Source: Phragmites australis
Lineage: Eukaryota > Streptophyta > Magnoliopsida > Poales > Poaceae
Direction: 5' to 3'
Assembly (NCBI RefSeq): GCF_958298935.1
Contig: NC_084933.1
Coordinates: 13,127,001 to 13,191,000, forward strand
Length of the DNA stretch: 64,000 bases
Positions 34,099 to 44,321 of the stretch are shown here, one piece after another. A program made the translations under genes and the position numbers. The notes below the pieces were generated by a model. It searched no databases. It saw only the letters and a list, made by a program, of their open reading frames with translations, and was not told the DNA's origin. Every line of letters begins with the position of its first letter. The stretch's first letter is position 1.

Positions 34099-35000
34099 TG
34101 TCGAGGGTAATCCCTGACAGTGATTCTGGGGTATGTTGGATAGTGGGTGCGTGATCTTTGTTCAGAATGCATCTGCTGAATCTGGCTGTGTATGTGCAAC
34201 TCAAGAACACCGGGGTTTATCCAGGTTTAGGCCCCCCTCAGGGTAATAGCCCTACATCCTATTTATTCTTTTTCTTGTGGTCTAAGCTGGTTACAGATGA
34301 TGTTCTTGTCAAGCCTTCTTCTCGACCTCCTTCGCCTCTAGGCCTCTCTTTCTTCCGATCCCCTCTTCAGAGCCTGGTACTCCTCCCTTTATATATCAGA
34401 GGGAGAGAGGACTTACACGTGAGTAAAGACATAGACCCAGTCCTATCTAGAGCTTTCTACCTAGGCCCATCATTACTAAGAACGGACGTATCCCATTTGC
34501 TCTACGGCGCCACAAAGCCTGTCCCATCGCTCCACCACCTGCGTCATCCCGGTCGCCCAGACTGTCCTGTCCCATCCCCACGCACCGCCTGCGCACCTGC
34601 AAAAGAACTCCTGCCACGCGCGTCAGGCCGTCCCGTAGTGCTTAATGCTATGGGACAAGTCACGACCACTCTGCGCCGACCACGCCGTGGACGATCGGAA
34701 AGAGGACCTGGGGAAGGGAACTACTCAAGTGAAAAAGCATTTATTGTGATTAGATTTATTAGACACATACCTACCACGTGATCAGAGGAGACTAGTCGTG
34801 GGGTTTGCTCCTGTGACTGGGGACAGGTCGCGAAGCTCGGTTAGAGAGCCTGGTTGCGTGGTCGCTGGCTGGTCGCGCGATTGCTGACTGGTCGTGCGGG
34901 AGGACCGTGGTTCTGGACAAAACATGGCATGCGGTACCTGCTGATATCTTACCGGCATGGGTTCACCCATGAGGGGACCCCACTATTCTTTACATCGACA
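34099..35000 (-). repeat. 5' LTR (right) of the nested element
   Basis: 902 bp with the same tgtcgagggtaatc start and tttacatcgaca end as the left copy, followed at once by the TSD cactc (35001-35005). A minus-strand TATA box TATATAA lies at 34395-34389. It is the promoter LTR for the element strand. Confidence 0.95.
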
Positions 35001-35330
35001 CACTCATTCTTCAAGGACTCGATTTTGTCCTTGCTAGGTTGAGGATTCTTGGTGTGTACCAGTGATTCGGCACGCTTTGCGTACTTGTCGGCCAACTCAA
35101 AGAACTCCTTAACCATATGAATTTTCCGGCTAGCCAACTTGCCGACCAGATCTGTGTCCTTGATGCCTTGATTGAAGGCGATGCTGATTGACTCTTCAGA
35201 TATGTCCAGGATCATATTACGCCTGTCACTGAACCTAAGAATGAAAACTCAAAGGGATTCTTCCTTACCCTGATTCAGCTGATGAAGGTTGTCTTCCGTC
35301 ACGGGTGTAGCGAACATGGCCCTTTTATGG
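35001..35330 (-). pseudogene. Gag fragment of the gypsy element (between insertions)
   Basis: The minus-strand frame contains TPVTEDNLHQLNQGKEESL, then RRNMILDISEESISIAFNQG and DTDLVGKLASRKIHMVKEFF, then a Ser/Lys-rich tail with ADKYAKRAESLV. This is the core retrotransposon gag domain seen in grass gypsy elements. One stop lies before VFILRFSDRRN near 35240. It continues leftwards into 27530 across the nested element. Confidence 0.8.
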
Positions 35331-37457
35331 CATTATGTTTATACGTATTCATTTGATAAATTGGGTTTAAACATGTACAAAATACTTAGAGATGGCTTAT
35401 AGCTCCTTAGGAAGGCCATAAATACCTTGGAGAAAAGAAGAAAAGAAGGAGAAAAGAGGGGAAGGGGGAGATTAGAACAAATTCAGCGAAAACCCTTCTC
35501 GCGGTCTGATCGGGCTCAACTACGGTTTGACCGCTAGGGGGTAGCCACGTGGGCTTAAGTTACCTTGCACTTAAGTTACGGCTAGTCATTCAAGGTTGTA
35601 TGTACTTAAGTTACCTTGTCCACAGTTTCAAACTTTGGAACCCTAATCATTTGGCGGTCTTCTGCAAAGGTTTTTGAACCACTACGCTCTATTATTATCC
35701 AAGCATACTCCATTTGCATATTTTTCCATTGTTCATTTATTTATGCAATGCATTCTTGATTCGTTTAGAGAGAGTTGCACCGACGGTCCAAGTGAGCGAA
35801 GGCGACTCCAATCTACCTGAGTTCTATGAGTGTTGTGCTGAGAGTATCAGGCGATCGCCAGAGCAGTAAGGCAAGCATCTAAGCATATTGCACCTTTGTT
35901 TGAATTGAATGAATTCTAAATTGACAAGTTGTCGCTTATGTACTATTGCATGATTAGCAAGTCGATGTTAGATTTATATTGGTAGAATCTATATTGAATT
36001 ACATTACCTCTACCTTGAGTTGTTGATTATCCATATACTTATAGCCTTGATAACATTGTTGATGTCTAACTTAAGAATTATTCAAAATACTTAGCAATGT
36101 ATAGGTCCCCGGTAGAAGTCGAGCAATGGTGCAACCATTGTTCGCGAGCTTAGAGCTTACTTGTTCTTTATAAACACAATGATAACGATGTGGGTTGTAT
36201 GAGATATAAGAATAAGGCGAGATGTGAGCGGTGCTAGGGGTGTCTTCTGCACCGGAGAAGTTCCTCGGTGTAGTTTGGGAGAGAAACCCGGATACCATAT
36301 ACCGCTTGCATCGTTTAAGCATCGTCCGTTGTTGTAATTGGCTCTAGCACTTTCCGTACTAATCACATATTGATCTAATAGTAAGATAAGTCTAATACCT
36401 TGTAGTTGTGATCATTTGGGCTTGCACATCGATGGGATGAGCGGACGGGTTTGTAGAGACACTTGTGGTTACTCCGGGAATTAACCTAAGTGATGCCTGA
36501 TTCAAATGGTTGGGGCTAATTAGGAAAAGTTGGCCTGAGCACCCCCTTAGGTTGGCCTGTGTGATCACTCAAGCCGTATGGTCCTCGAGTCGTGTGGGTA
36601 AAGTTGTACCCCTGCTGGGTGTAAGAACAATTCAAATTGCTACGCTCTCAGTCATGAGAATGTTTCTTTCCATTTGCAGCACTCGTAGAGTTGCGAATGT
36701 GGGATGTGTGGTATGGTTGGATGAGTTGGGTTTGAGATGGTTCATTTCATAGCTATGTTCATGAGATGGTTCCATTTACGTTTATATGCAAGTCGATGGT
36801 TACAGAGTAGAAAGATATATGTGGTTAAGTATAGGTGCTCACACATAGGTGTTAAGGTTGCTTACACATGCGAATTTACTTAACCTTGTGGCCTACTCCT
36901 TACTAATGACTCAATGCATAATCCTTAGAGTCGGGTTATTATATGTACCAATTATGGATTAGGTCTTACGAGTACCTTTGTACTCACGCTGCTCTTTTAA
37001 GTTCTACTGGTGAGGTAGAACTCATGTTTGGCTACTTCATGCCCGCTGATGTAGGTGGCAGGAATGAGTAGTGCAAACTACTCGTGTGGCGAGGCTTTTG
37101 TGTGGAGCCTAAGGGCATATGGCTTCACCTAGCTTTTGTTGGTTCATAGATGTTAATCTTTCGCTGCTTAGTTTTTAGTATTGTTTAGGAGGTGAACTGT
37201 TCTTTATCCTCCTAGCTTCCTTTTGTTGTAAATTGTGTAAATGGTTACATGCTTAAGAACTTGTAATATAATTTAATTACTCGCTCTTTCTTAAGCTTTG
37301 TTGTGATGTTATGCAGTGGAAAGGTATGTGTTCTGATCTTGGGCACAAAACACGTGCCGGGACTACCGGGATGGTATTCCGGTTAATCATCATGGTCATG
37401 ATTAAGTAAATGATTATCCTGATGATAATTGGAATACTATTTGATCGGTTCCTCACA
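35331..37457 (+). mobile_element. Third chromovirus LTR, 5' truncated
   Basis: About 2.1 kb matching LTRs 189-3200 and 18553-21968 in order. Matching places are the 'gcaagcatctaagcatattgc' block near 35871, the 'gggttattatatgtacc' block near 36931, the 'catgcccgctgatg' block near 37038 and the ending ggttcctcaca at 37447-37457. Roughly the first 50 bp of the full LTR are not recognisable, so the left border (about 35315-35335) is approximate. It carries ggtctgatcgg and ggtttgaccg motifs near 35500-35540, as the first copy does. Confidence 0.72.
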
Positions 37458-37463
37458 TGCATG

Positions 37464-39037
37464 TATGTGATTCTTGTGTTTAATGATAATATAGTCAATG
37501 GGACTAACATGTTTGTCAAGTATATGCTTTAGTAGGTCTCATGGATGCTATATAGGAAGAAGCCACCAAAGTCAAACTAAAGAAATATTGAGTTGGATGA
37601 GTTCAGATAAAATTGCACTCAGTAGATGGTCTGGTGCTCAGATTGTTGTACACATCGGAGTGTTCTTGGCTCAAAAGAAGCTTTTCAGAAACAACACATC
37701 GGATGGTCCAGTGTTAGAGTGGCATGAACACTGGAGTGTTTTACAGGAGAAGTGCAATTTTTAGAAGAAGAAGGATAAACTCACCGGATGGTTCGATGAT
37801 CACTAAGATAGCCTCACTGGAGTATTTTCCAGGAGGAATATTTTAGTGCAGAAGATTTGAACATACTAAACGGTTCGATGCTCAGAGGTGTACACGCTGA
37901 ATGGTTGCACCAAAGCATTTTCTAGGAGAAGGTCTTAACGGCTAGTTTGGAGTGGTTGTACATGTCAGATGGTCTGGTATTGTGAAGATCTATATGCCAA
38001 ACAATGAACAGTGTAGAAGATATGGCCCGGTTGGCTCAAGTATACACATCGAATAGTCCAGTGATGGAGTTCAATGTTACACCAGAATATTGGGTGTTCA
38101 CAATGAGTTTGAGTGGTCCGATGTTTGTACTATTGTTAACGTCGGATTGTCTAGTGTTCACAGTCTCTTGTGACCATTGGAGCAATGGCTAGTGCACGAC
38201 TTTGAGGCTATAAATACCCCTTCCACTAGGTTATTTGAGTGTGCTGGAGTCCAAAGAATCTTATAGACACTTGAGAAGACATCCAAGCCACCAAAATGGT
38301 AAAAGTGATCATCCAAGACAATTAAGCACAATATTAGGGAATGATTAGTGCTAATAGGTCTATATAGAGTTGTTGCTAGGTGTTGCTGCCTAGGGAGAGG
38401 ATCAATGAGTGATCCTAGCTTGTACCAAGTGGTACGCCGACGCCTTGGAGTCTTGGTGACTCACCAGCACCTTGGGTCTCGATGGCTCAAGCTTGTTAAT
38501 CCTCTGACTTGGTGTGGAGTAGCGGCAAGACTCTTGTACAGGGATGCGAAGACCCTTGCCTTGGTGGCTCAAGCTTTGAAGTGAAGACAGCGACAAGTGA
38601 CCAAAAGAGAGGCTTGTAGTGAGTCCTTACCTTGGTGGTTTGATGGCTCAACCTATTTGTGGCCTATGTAGCTCAAGGGCCATGACCAGGTGTCATCCGA
38701 GAGCTATAGCCTAGGTGGCTATACCAACGTGGATTAAGGTGCCATCGATACCACGGGATAAAAATCCCTTATGACGAGATTGCTCTCTCTACCATCTTTA
38801 TATCTCCTTACTTCTTATAATATATCCTTACATGTTTGCCTTCATAGAGTAGTTTGCTAGGATTGACTATAGGTTGCAAACCTTTTGAACAGTAGAGTAG
38901 ACACACTAGATGAACTTAGAGCACATTTAGATAGAAATTGATATAGGTTTATCTTGTGAATGTTTTGGAGTCGATTAGTTTTAGTTTTCCTAATTCAACC
39001 CCCCCCCCCTCTTCTTAGGACGTCACTAATCCTTTCG
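37464..39037 (+). mobile_element. Ty1/copia LTR (Maximus/SIRE-like)
   Basis: Begins near tgtatgtgattcttg and continues with 'gtcaatgggactaacatgtttg', typical of this copia lineage. TATA box tataaata lies at 38209-38216. The end is a C-rich run, aattcaaccccccccc (38991-39009), then cttcttagg, as in the LTR at 13686-14768. Eight degenerate copies of a ggatggtctggtgtt-like motif lie between 37620 and 38165. No polyprotein is attached. Together with 35331-37457 it splits the gag of the host gypsy element; which of the two inserted first is not resolved. Confidence 0.68.
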
Positions 39038-40528
39038 CCTGGGCACTCAAACGTATCCTGGAAGTTTGCGATGAACTAAGCCTTCAACTCGGCCCATGAT
39101 CAAATCGAGTTAGGTGGCAAGTTTAGCAACCAGGACATTGTAGGTCCATCAAGGGCAGTTAAAAGATAATTGGACATCACCCTATTGTTACCATCGGCTT
39201 CTCGAATAACAGTGGTATAGATTTGCAACCACTCATTAGGGTTGAGTTTCTAGTTGTACTTCTGAATCGAACCAGCTTTGAACTTCTCAGACCATCGAAT
39301 CGATAAAAGCTCATGCATGAAAGCTTCGCAGCCTCTGTCAAATTCCTCGGGAGGAGATGGCAGAGGACTATCATGCATGTTCCTTCGACCAGGGGAGCCA
39401 TGTGGACCATCTCATCTCGGGGATTTGTGGTCGTTGTACCGACGATCATCCTCACGGAGTTCCTCGTGACGATTGTCTATCACTCTCTGTAGATCATGCC
39501 GGTCGTGAGGAATGTGGTTCCTTAAGTCTTCCTAATTTTCGCACCCATGGATAGGGCAGTTACAATTTGGCCCATAGGGCTATGCTCGAGTTCAACCACC
39601 CGAGCTTTCCATCTGTGATCTCTCAACTTGGGGACGTCTGCGTCTCTTGCTCCTCGAACCAGCACCTTGCCGACTGGGGTGCCTAGAGCCACTGGGGTTA
39701 TTTTCTCAAGCCACCCGAACTTGAGCAACATCGAGCAGGATCTTAAGTTGATTGACCATCGGGGTCAGCGGATTTGCCAGATCCAACTCAGGGAAAGATT
39801 TTAGAATCATGTGGGCGCCCTGAACATTGACCTCCAGGGTACTAAAAACACCACTACCTAGGCTTATCTGTGGTTGGGCTGATGTCACCCCGTGATTACT
39901 ATTCTGAGGGAGTTCATTCCTTGTTCTCTGGGGCACTACTGGTGGAGGCATATCCACAACAAGTCTTCATTGAAGACCTAGATGAACTTGACCTCATACG
40001 GTCCATCGATGAAGAGCTGTATCAGGGACAGCTCCCGGCGGTGGTGTCGGTTCCTATAGCAGCGGCTGTCGTCACTGGGCCTTCAAAGATTTCCCCATCA
40101 TCGTTCATCACAACATCCTGATCTCCAACCTTCTGCTCGATGGGTGTTTCGCTGGCTCCAGCCATAAACACAAGTTGATCTGTTCGATTCTCTAGCCGTC
40201 GATGGAACCATCATTGTCACTTTCCTGACTTTCGCCGTCGCTATCGGTGTCCATGAACTGGAGAACGTTAGGCTCCTTAGGATCCCAATCGAGGCGACCC
40301 GCCTCGCGGTATGCATCCAATAGGCTGGACTCGAGAATACTGGTGTGGATCGGTCCACCCTGATTGTCCCAACGGTAAACCATATTTTTGAAGGTGATCT
40401 TGGAGTCAGCGAGAGGTGATTCAAAGATGACTGCCACCGACTTAAAGTGGTTGTAGAAACCGATGTCGGAGAATTCGACACGGATGTGTAATTGAGACAT
40501 GATCAATCCTGAAAAATAGAAGAAGGCC
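39038..40528 (-). pseudogene. Gag N-terminal and leader part of the gypsy element
   Basis: Minus-strand frames 40545-40192, 39957-39706 and 39455-39060 are the 5' part of gag. The N-terminal stretch starting MSQLHIRVEFSDIGFYNHFK ends in an acidic run (MDTDSDGESQESDNDGS). A middle part reads ILKSFPELDLANPLTPMVNQ, and near 39100 FIANFQDTFECPG is the beginning of the conserved gag core. Several frame breaks. The core continues at 35330 beyond the nested LTRs. Confidence 0.65.
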
Positions 40529-40546
40529 CCTACCTGGTGCGCCAAC
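40529..40546 (-). other. Primer binding site of the gypsy element
   Basis: The minus strand reads gttggcgcaccaggtagggg immediately after the LTR end tttgaca. The core is shared with the nested element at 34098. Confidence 0.75.
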
Positions 40547-41163
40547 TGTCAAAGATTTGTTCCTGACAATGTGTCCATAATTAGACTGAGGTACCTTCAA
40601 GATCAGGGATCGAGCACAAAACAAGACACGCGATGTAGACAGGTTCATGCCCCCGGCTAGAATAATACCCTATGTCCTATACAGAGGTTGATGTATCTGT
40701 ATTCTCTTGAGTACAAGCAAGGTGGTTAGACCTATTGCAAGGAGTAGATCGGATCTAAACTAAACTAGAGTTGAAGTCACCGAGTATCTTCTATGGTCTT
40801 GGTGCTTGCATCGAGTTAAGTTGTGTTGAACTGCTCTAGGTCGTCGAAGTTGTGGGATTTTGTATAAGTTGTCCTTTCAAGGGTCTGGGTCCCTGCCTTA
40901 TATAGGCCCTGACACTGCCTAAATCCTACCGTAATCGATGAGGAGTCCTCTGTCTTGTCGATCAAGGCAATGCAGCCGAATTCAGCTTAGATACTAGTCG
41001 TACTCAAGTCGGTTAACCCGATCGAGACCTTAGTAGTATAGGCTTTCGTGATCTCTGAGTATACCGGGTTTCGCAAATTCGAGTCCGCAATATCCGGAGT
41101 CGTTATAGATGCGAACATGTATCATATCCATATATGATATACTCCTTATACGTATATACTATA
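40547..41163 (-). mobile_element. 5' LTR of the gypsy element
   Basis: Left border set by the primer binding site; on the element strand the LTR ends ...aatctttgaca. A minus-strand TATA box TATATAA lies at 40904-40898. The right border is estimated: the text 'tatatactat' (41152-41163) resembles 'tggtagtactat' at the polypurine-tract side of the left LTR remnant (22052-22063), but no TG start was found. It shares the 'ggttcatgcccccgg...gaataataccct' region in position with the other gypsy LTRs. Confidence 0.6.
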
Positions 41164-42789
41164 TAGTTAGATATTTAAAAAACAGGTGGAGATAGGATAT
41201 CTTTTATGGTTGCTAGTTAACGAAGATGTGATAAATTCAAGATCTATGTGTCAATGTCATGTTGAATGTCAGGTGCTAAATTGACACTCAACTCAGTGCC
41301 ATATTCAAAATTGCCACTAAAAATTACCTAAATTGCATGTTAGTGTTTACCAGTTGGGTTGTCTTGATACTCCTTACTATATGTTGTTATATTCGGATAT
41401 CATCAATTGAGGGTGTGTCAAAAGTTGATGGGGATGTGGATCTTACCAAACCAATATGATAGCTTTCAACGGCCCTTAGACTGTAATTTGTATGATATAT
41501 GTCGTATTTCTTACTGCTCTTAGTCAAATTAAAATTTGTCTTTCCCCATGAATCCAGAATGACATGTGGAGTGGGCCAATTGTTTTGCCCAATTGAAATA
41601 GCCTAAAGTGCATTTTATTATTTACTCATTTGAAATTGCAAGAGCGAGGCAACTTCAACATCAACTAAGCCCCAATTCACATAGGGGAGAACGTGTACTA
41701 CTGCAGACTCTACCTTTCCCATTTGAAGGCTCTAGCTTAATTGTGTGCAAGTTAAAAAATATGTTCCACTTTGATGGCCATTGTCTCTGACTTTCTTTTT
41801 GTCTTCAAGACACATGGAACAATGCGATTCTGCATACCCGTTGTGTAAGCTGCATCACACGAATGGAAGAGCCTTGTGGCTATTTTCGAAAAAAAATCAA
41901 AATCAAAATTCGATATCGTAGTAGGAAGTATGTACTCCCGGGAGTACATACTAGTTTTCCTATATATATATATATATTAATTGTTTATATATATATATTG
42001 ATTGTCAGGAGTAGATCAGGATGTTACCCAATTGGCCAATTTAGACGGATTTGCTAAAGAAAGCAAAAATTCCTAACTTTGTGGAATTCAAATTCAATGC
42101 ATATAACATTACTGTAAATCTGTTTGTTGATGTGCATGTGCATTGATGAATCATTTGCTACCATTTAACTCTTTTCACTTCATAAAATTTCTGTTTGGCC
42201 TTGTGAAAGAACTTCTGATGTTGAACTGGTTGCAATTATGTGAGCAAGATGAGAGCTTGATGGCAATAAACCAGTTTTTGTGTTAATATTTTCTTCATTC
42301 AGAGACAAAGATTGATATCATTTTTATTCAGATAGATGGTTACCTATTTAACGAGCTCCTGTAAGTCTTTACTTGATTTTTTTTTCCAATTTCACATGAC
42401 ACTTTGTGCTAGGTAATTGGCCCTGCAGATATGGGATGCAGGGAGTACTGCACTAGAGCCAAGCTCATTTCCGATTCTTTATCTTTGCACATTACCAATG
42501 TTGCGATGAAGTTCAATGGTTGTATATTCCATTAAAGGTTATTAGTTGGCTCTGATAGACTGAACTATATTTAGCACAAATCTTTTACCTGTTTTTACCT
42601 ATGTTCGTGCTTTATGCATTCTAAAGTTAGTTTTGACATTTATAATTCCTTAGCTTTGTGTGGCTTGTTTCGAGAAGCAGAGGTTTATACGTATCGGTAA
42701 ATTGGTAGTAATTATACATATGCATGAAATCTGCAAAATGGTAGTAATTATAGATATCAGCTTATTTTATGTCCTCAACTCGAATACTG
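41164..42789. other. Intergenic DNA between gypsy and CACTA elements
   Basis: No gene is supported. It contains a perfect 26-bp palindrome (41927-41952) followed by two (TA)n runs (41961-41976 and 41985-41998). The remainder is AT-rich sequence with only short chance ORFs. Confidence 0.5.
41927..41952. repeat. Perfect 26-bp palindrome
   Basis: agtatgtactccc followed at once by its exact inverse complement gggagtacatact, with no spacer. The gtactccc text resembles the tips of Stowaway-type MITEs, so it may be two fused MITE ends left after excision or deletion. TA-rich runs follow. Confidence 0.9.
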
Positions 42790-43259
42790 CACTATGTGAA
42801 AAACAGACAAATGAGACACAAAATTAGTGACGGGTCGTAACATAACTCGTTACTGATGATAATAGTGATGGTTCGTAGTTGTGACCTGTCATTAATGATG
42901 ACTCATTAGCGATGAGTCATTCTAAGTCAGTCATTAATGACAGATCAAGTTATGACCCGTCACTAATGATGACTTATCAGTGATAGATCATCCTAGACCA
43001 GTTATTAGTGACCGGTTAAGTTTTGACCCATCACTAATGATCAACTCATCAGTGATGAGTTGTCTTAGGCCAGTCATTAGTGATTGATCAATTCTTTACA
43101 AATATTTTTATTTTTCTCTTATTTTTCCATTATTTTTCTACCTCAGCAACGCTACTTAGTGCATAAAAGATGTTATCAATAGACTTGTGCTTCATATATC
43201 TTTTAGTAATATATTGGTTTTGTAGTAATTGATATTATATTTTTTTTTGACGGGGGAAA

Positions 43260-43280
43260 CAGTAGGGGAGACCCCTACTG
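43260..43280 (-). other. 3'-terminal hairpin of the LINE
   Basis: cagtagggg-aga-cccctactg: a perfect 9-bp stem with a 3-base loop, about 12 bases from the poly(A) tail. Plant L1 elements commonly have a 3' stem-loop that their RT recognises; here that role is inferred from position. Confidence 0.7.
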
Positions 43281-43389
43281 CATAAAATATATTAAAAGAG
43301 GGAGAACTGTACAACAAAGAAGGAGAAACAGAAGGAAAAGCAAATACAAAAACCCCAAAACAAGGGAAAAGAAAAGAAACTAAAGCGAA

Positions 43390-44321
43390 GAGGAGGAAAA
43401 CCAACCAAGGAAAGCCTGTCTATAAACATTTTTAAACCTATGGGCTTGGAGGAAGATATCTTCCTTAAAAGTCCTCTTCCAGAAAGGAAAATTTGGTTGC
43501 TTGTGATCGAAGATGAAGGCATTTCTCTGCTTCCAGATGTTCTAGGCTCCGATAATAAAGATATCCATGAAGAAAGAGTGACTGAAGTTATTTCTAGCTT
43601 GAAACATCATATCAAAGAAGGGTTTAGAGAAGTCCCAGAAGATGCCCAAAGAACTCCAACACCTCATACTAAAGCTACACCCGAAGAAAAGATGAAAGGC
43701 AGTTTCTTCAACATGTAGGCTGCAAAGAACACAATTATAGTTGTCATTGTCCACTTTGAAGTGTTTCCTTTTGAGAATGTTCCTTGTGTTAAGTCTATCC
43801 ATAAGGAGCAGCTAGGAGAAGACTTTAAGTTTGTTACAACACTTAGAGTTCGATATCCAGTTGAAGGATTGAGGGGGAAAGAAATACTTGTAAGGTAGGT
43901 TATAACATTGTTTGGAAGAATAAACATAAGAGCCCCAATGATAATGCCAAGAGTCCTTGACATTTTCTTGAATCTGAATACCCTGGATGAAATCTTGAAG
44001 AGAAATGTATTCTTCATAAGCCTGAGCTGAGAGAGGAGTGTGGAATTGCGCATATATATTATTATTTGCCAGGAACTGCGCTACTGAAATTTTCTTGTTC
44101 TTTGCAAAGGAATAAAGTCTTGGAAACTTTTGTTCTAGGAGATTATTATTCCATAAGTCAGCCCAGAACATGACTGTTTTCCCACAACCGAAAGAACAAG
44201 TAGCAATGCCTCTGAATAAAGCACTAAGTCTTAGGACATCCTTCCACCAAAAGGAACCTTTTTCGGAAGAAGCATGACATGACCATTTTGATAGTACGTA
44301 TCCCAAATGAGTCTGACCCAA
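43390..44321 (-). pseudogene. LINE ORF2 C-terminus: zf-RVT domain
   Basis: Frame 44321-43812 gives GSFWWKDVLRLSALFRGIAT, FWADLWNNN and DSWHYHWGSYVYSSKQCYN. After one stop (in place of the Trp in KVFSWLLL, near 43810) it continues at 43802 with MDRLNTRNILKRK and the cysteine cluster CVLCSLHVEETAFHLFFGC, the C-x2-C-H-C zinc finger after RT in plant LINEs. A frame change near 44231 separates it from RT. Another stop precedes NIWKQRN near 43540. Confidence 0.85.

Larger units (their letters stand above)
27531..35000 (-). mobile_element. Complete non-autonomous LTR retrotransposon (LARD-like) with antisense gene
   Basis: A 7470-bp element bounded by two LTRs (27531-28431 and 34099-35000) and the 5-bp TSD cactc. 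The primer binding site next to the right LTR and the polypurine tract next to the left LTR both read on the minus strand, so the right LTR is the 5' one. On its own strand only RNase H and integrase remnants are left (33500-32540); gag, protease and RT are gone. The 28841-31990 part holds a gene on the opposite strand. The LTRs differ at roughly 80-85 of 900 positions by hand count, mostly transitions, so the insertion is some millions of years old at usual grass rates (inference). Confidence 0.93.
21969..41163 (-). mobile_element. Ty3/gypsy retrotransposon, minus strand, split by two nested insertions
   Basis: Read right to left: LTR (from 40547), primer binding site, gag, [insertion 35331-39037], gag, [insertion 27531-35000], gag end, protease, RT, RNase H, integrase, a tandem repeat, a polypurine tract (minus-strand gggggctac at 22064) and about 95 bp of the other LTR before the chromovirus LTR cuts it off. 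The gag frame joins correctly across the 27531-35000 insertion after removing the element and one TSD copy. All genes are broken. Domain order PR-RT-RH-IN places it in Ty3/gypsy; the RIRE2-like subgroup is an inference from PBS and gag flavour. Confidence 0.82.
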
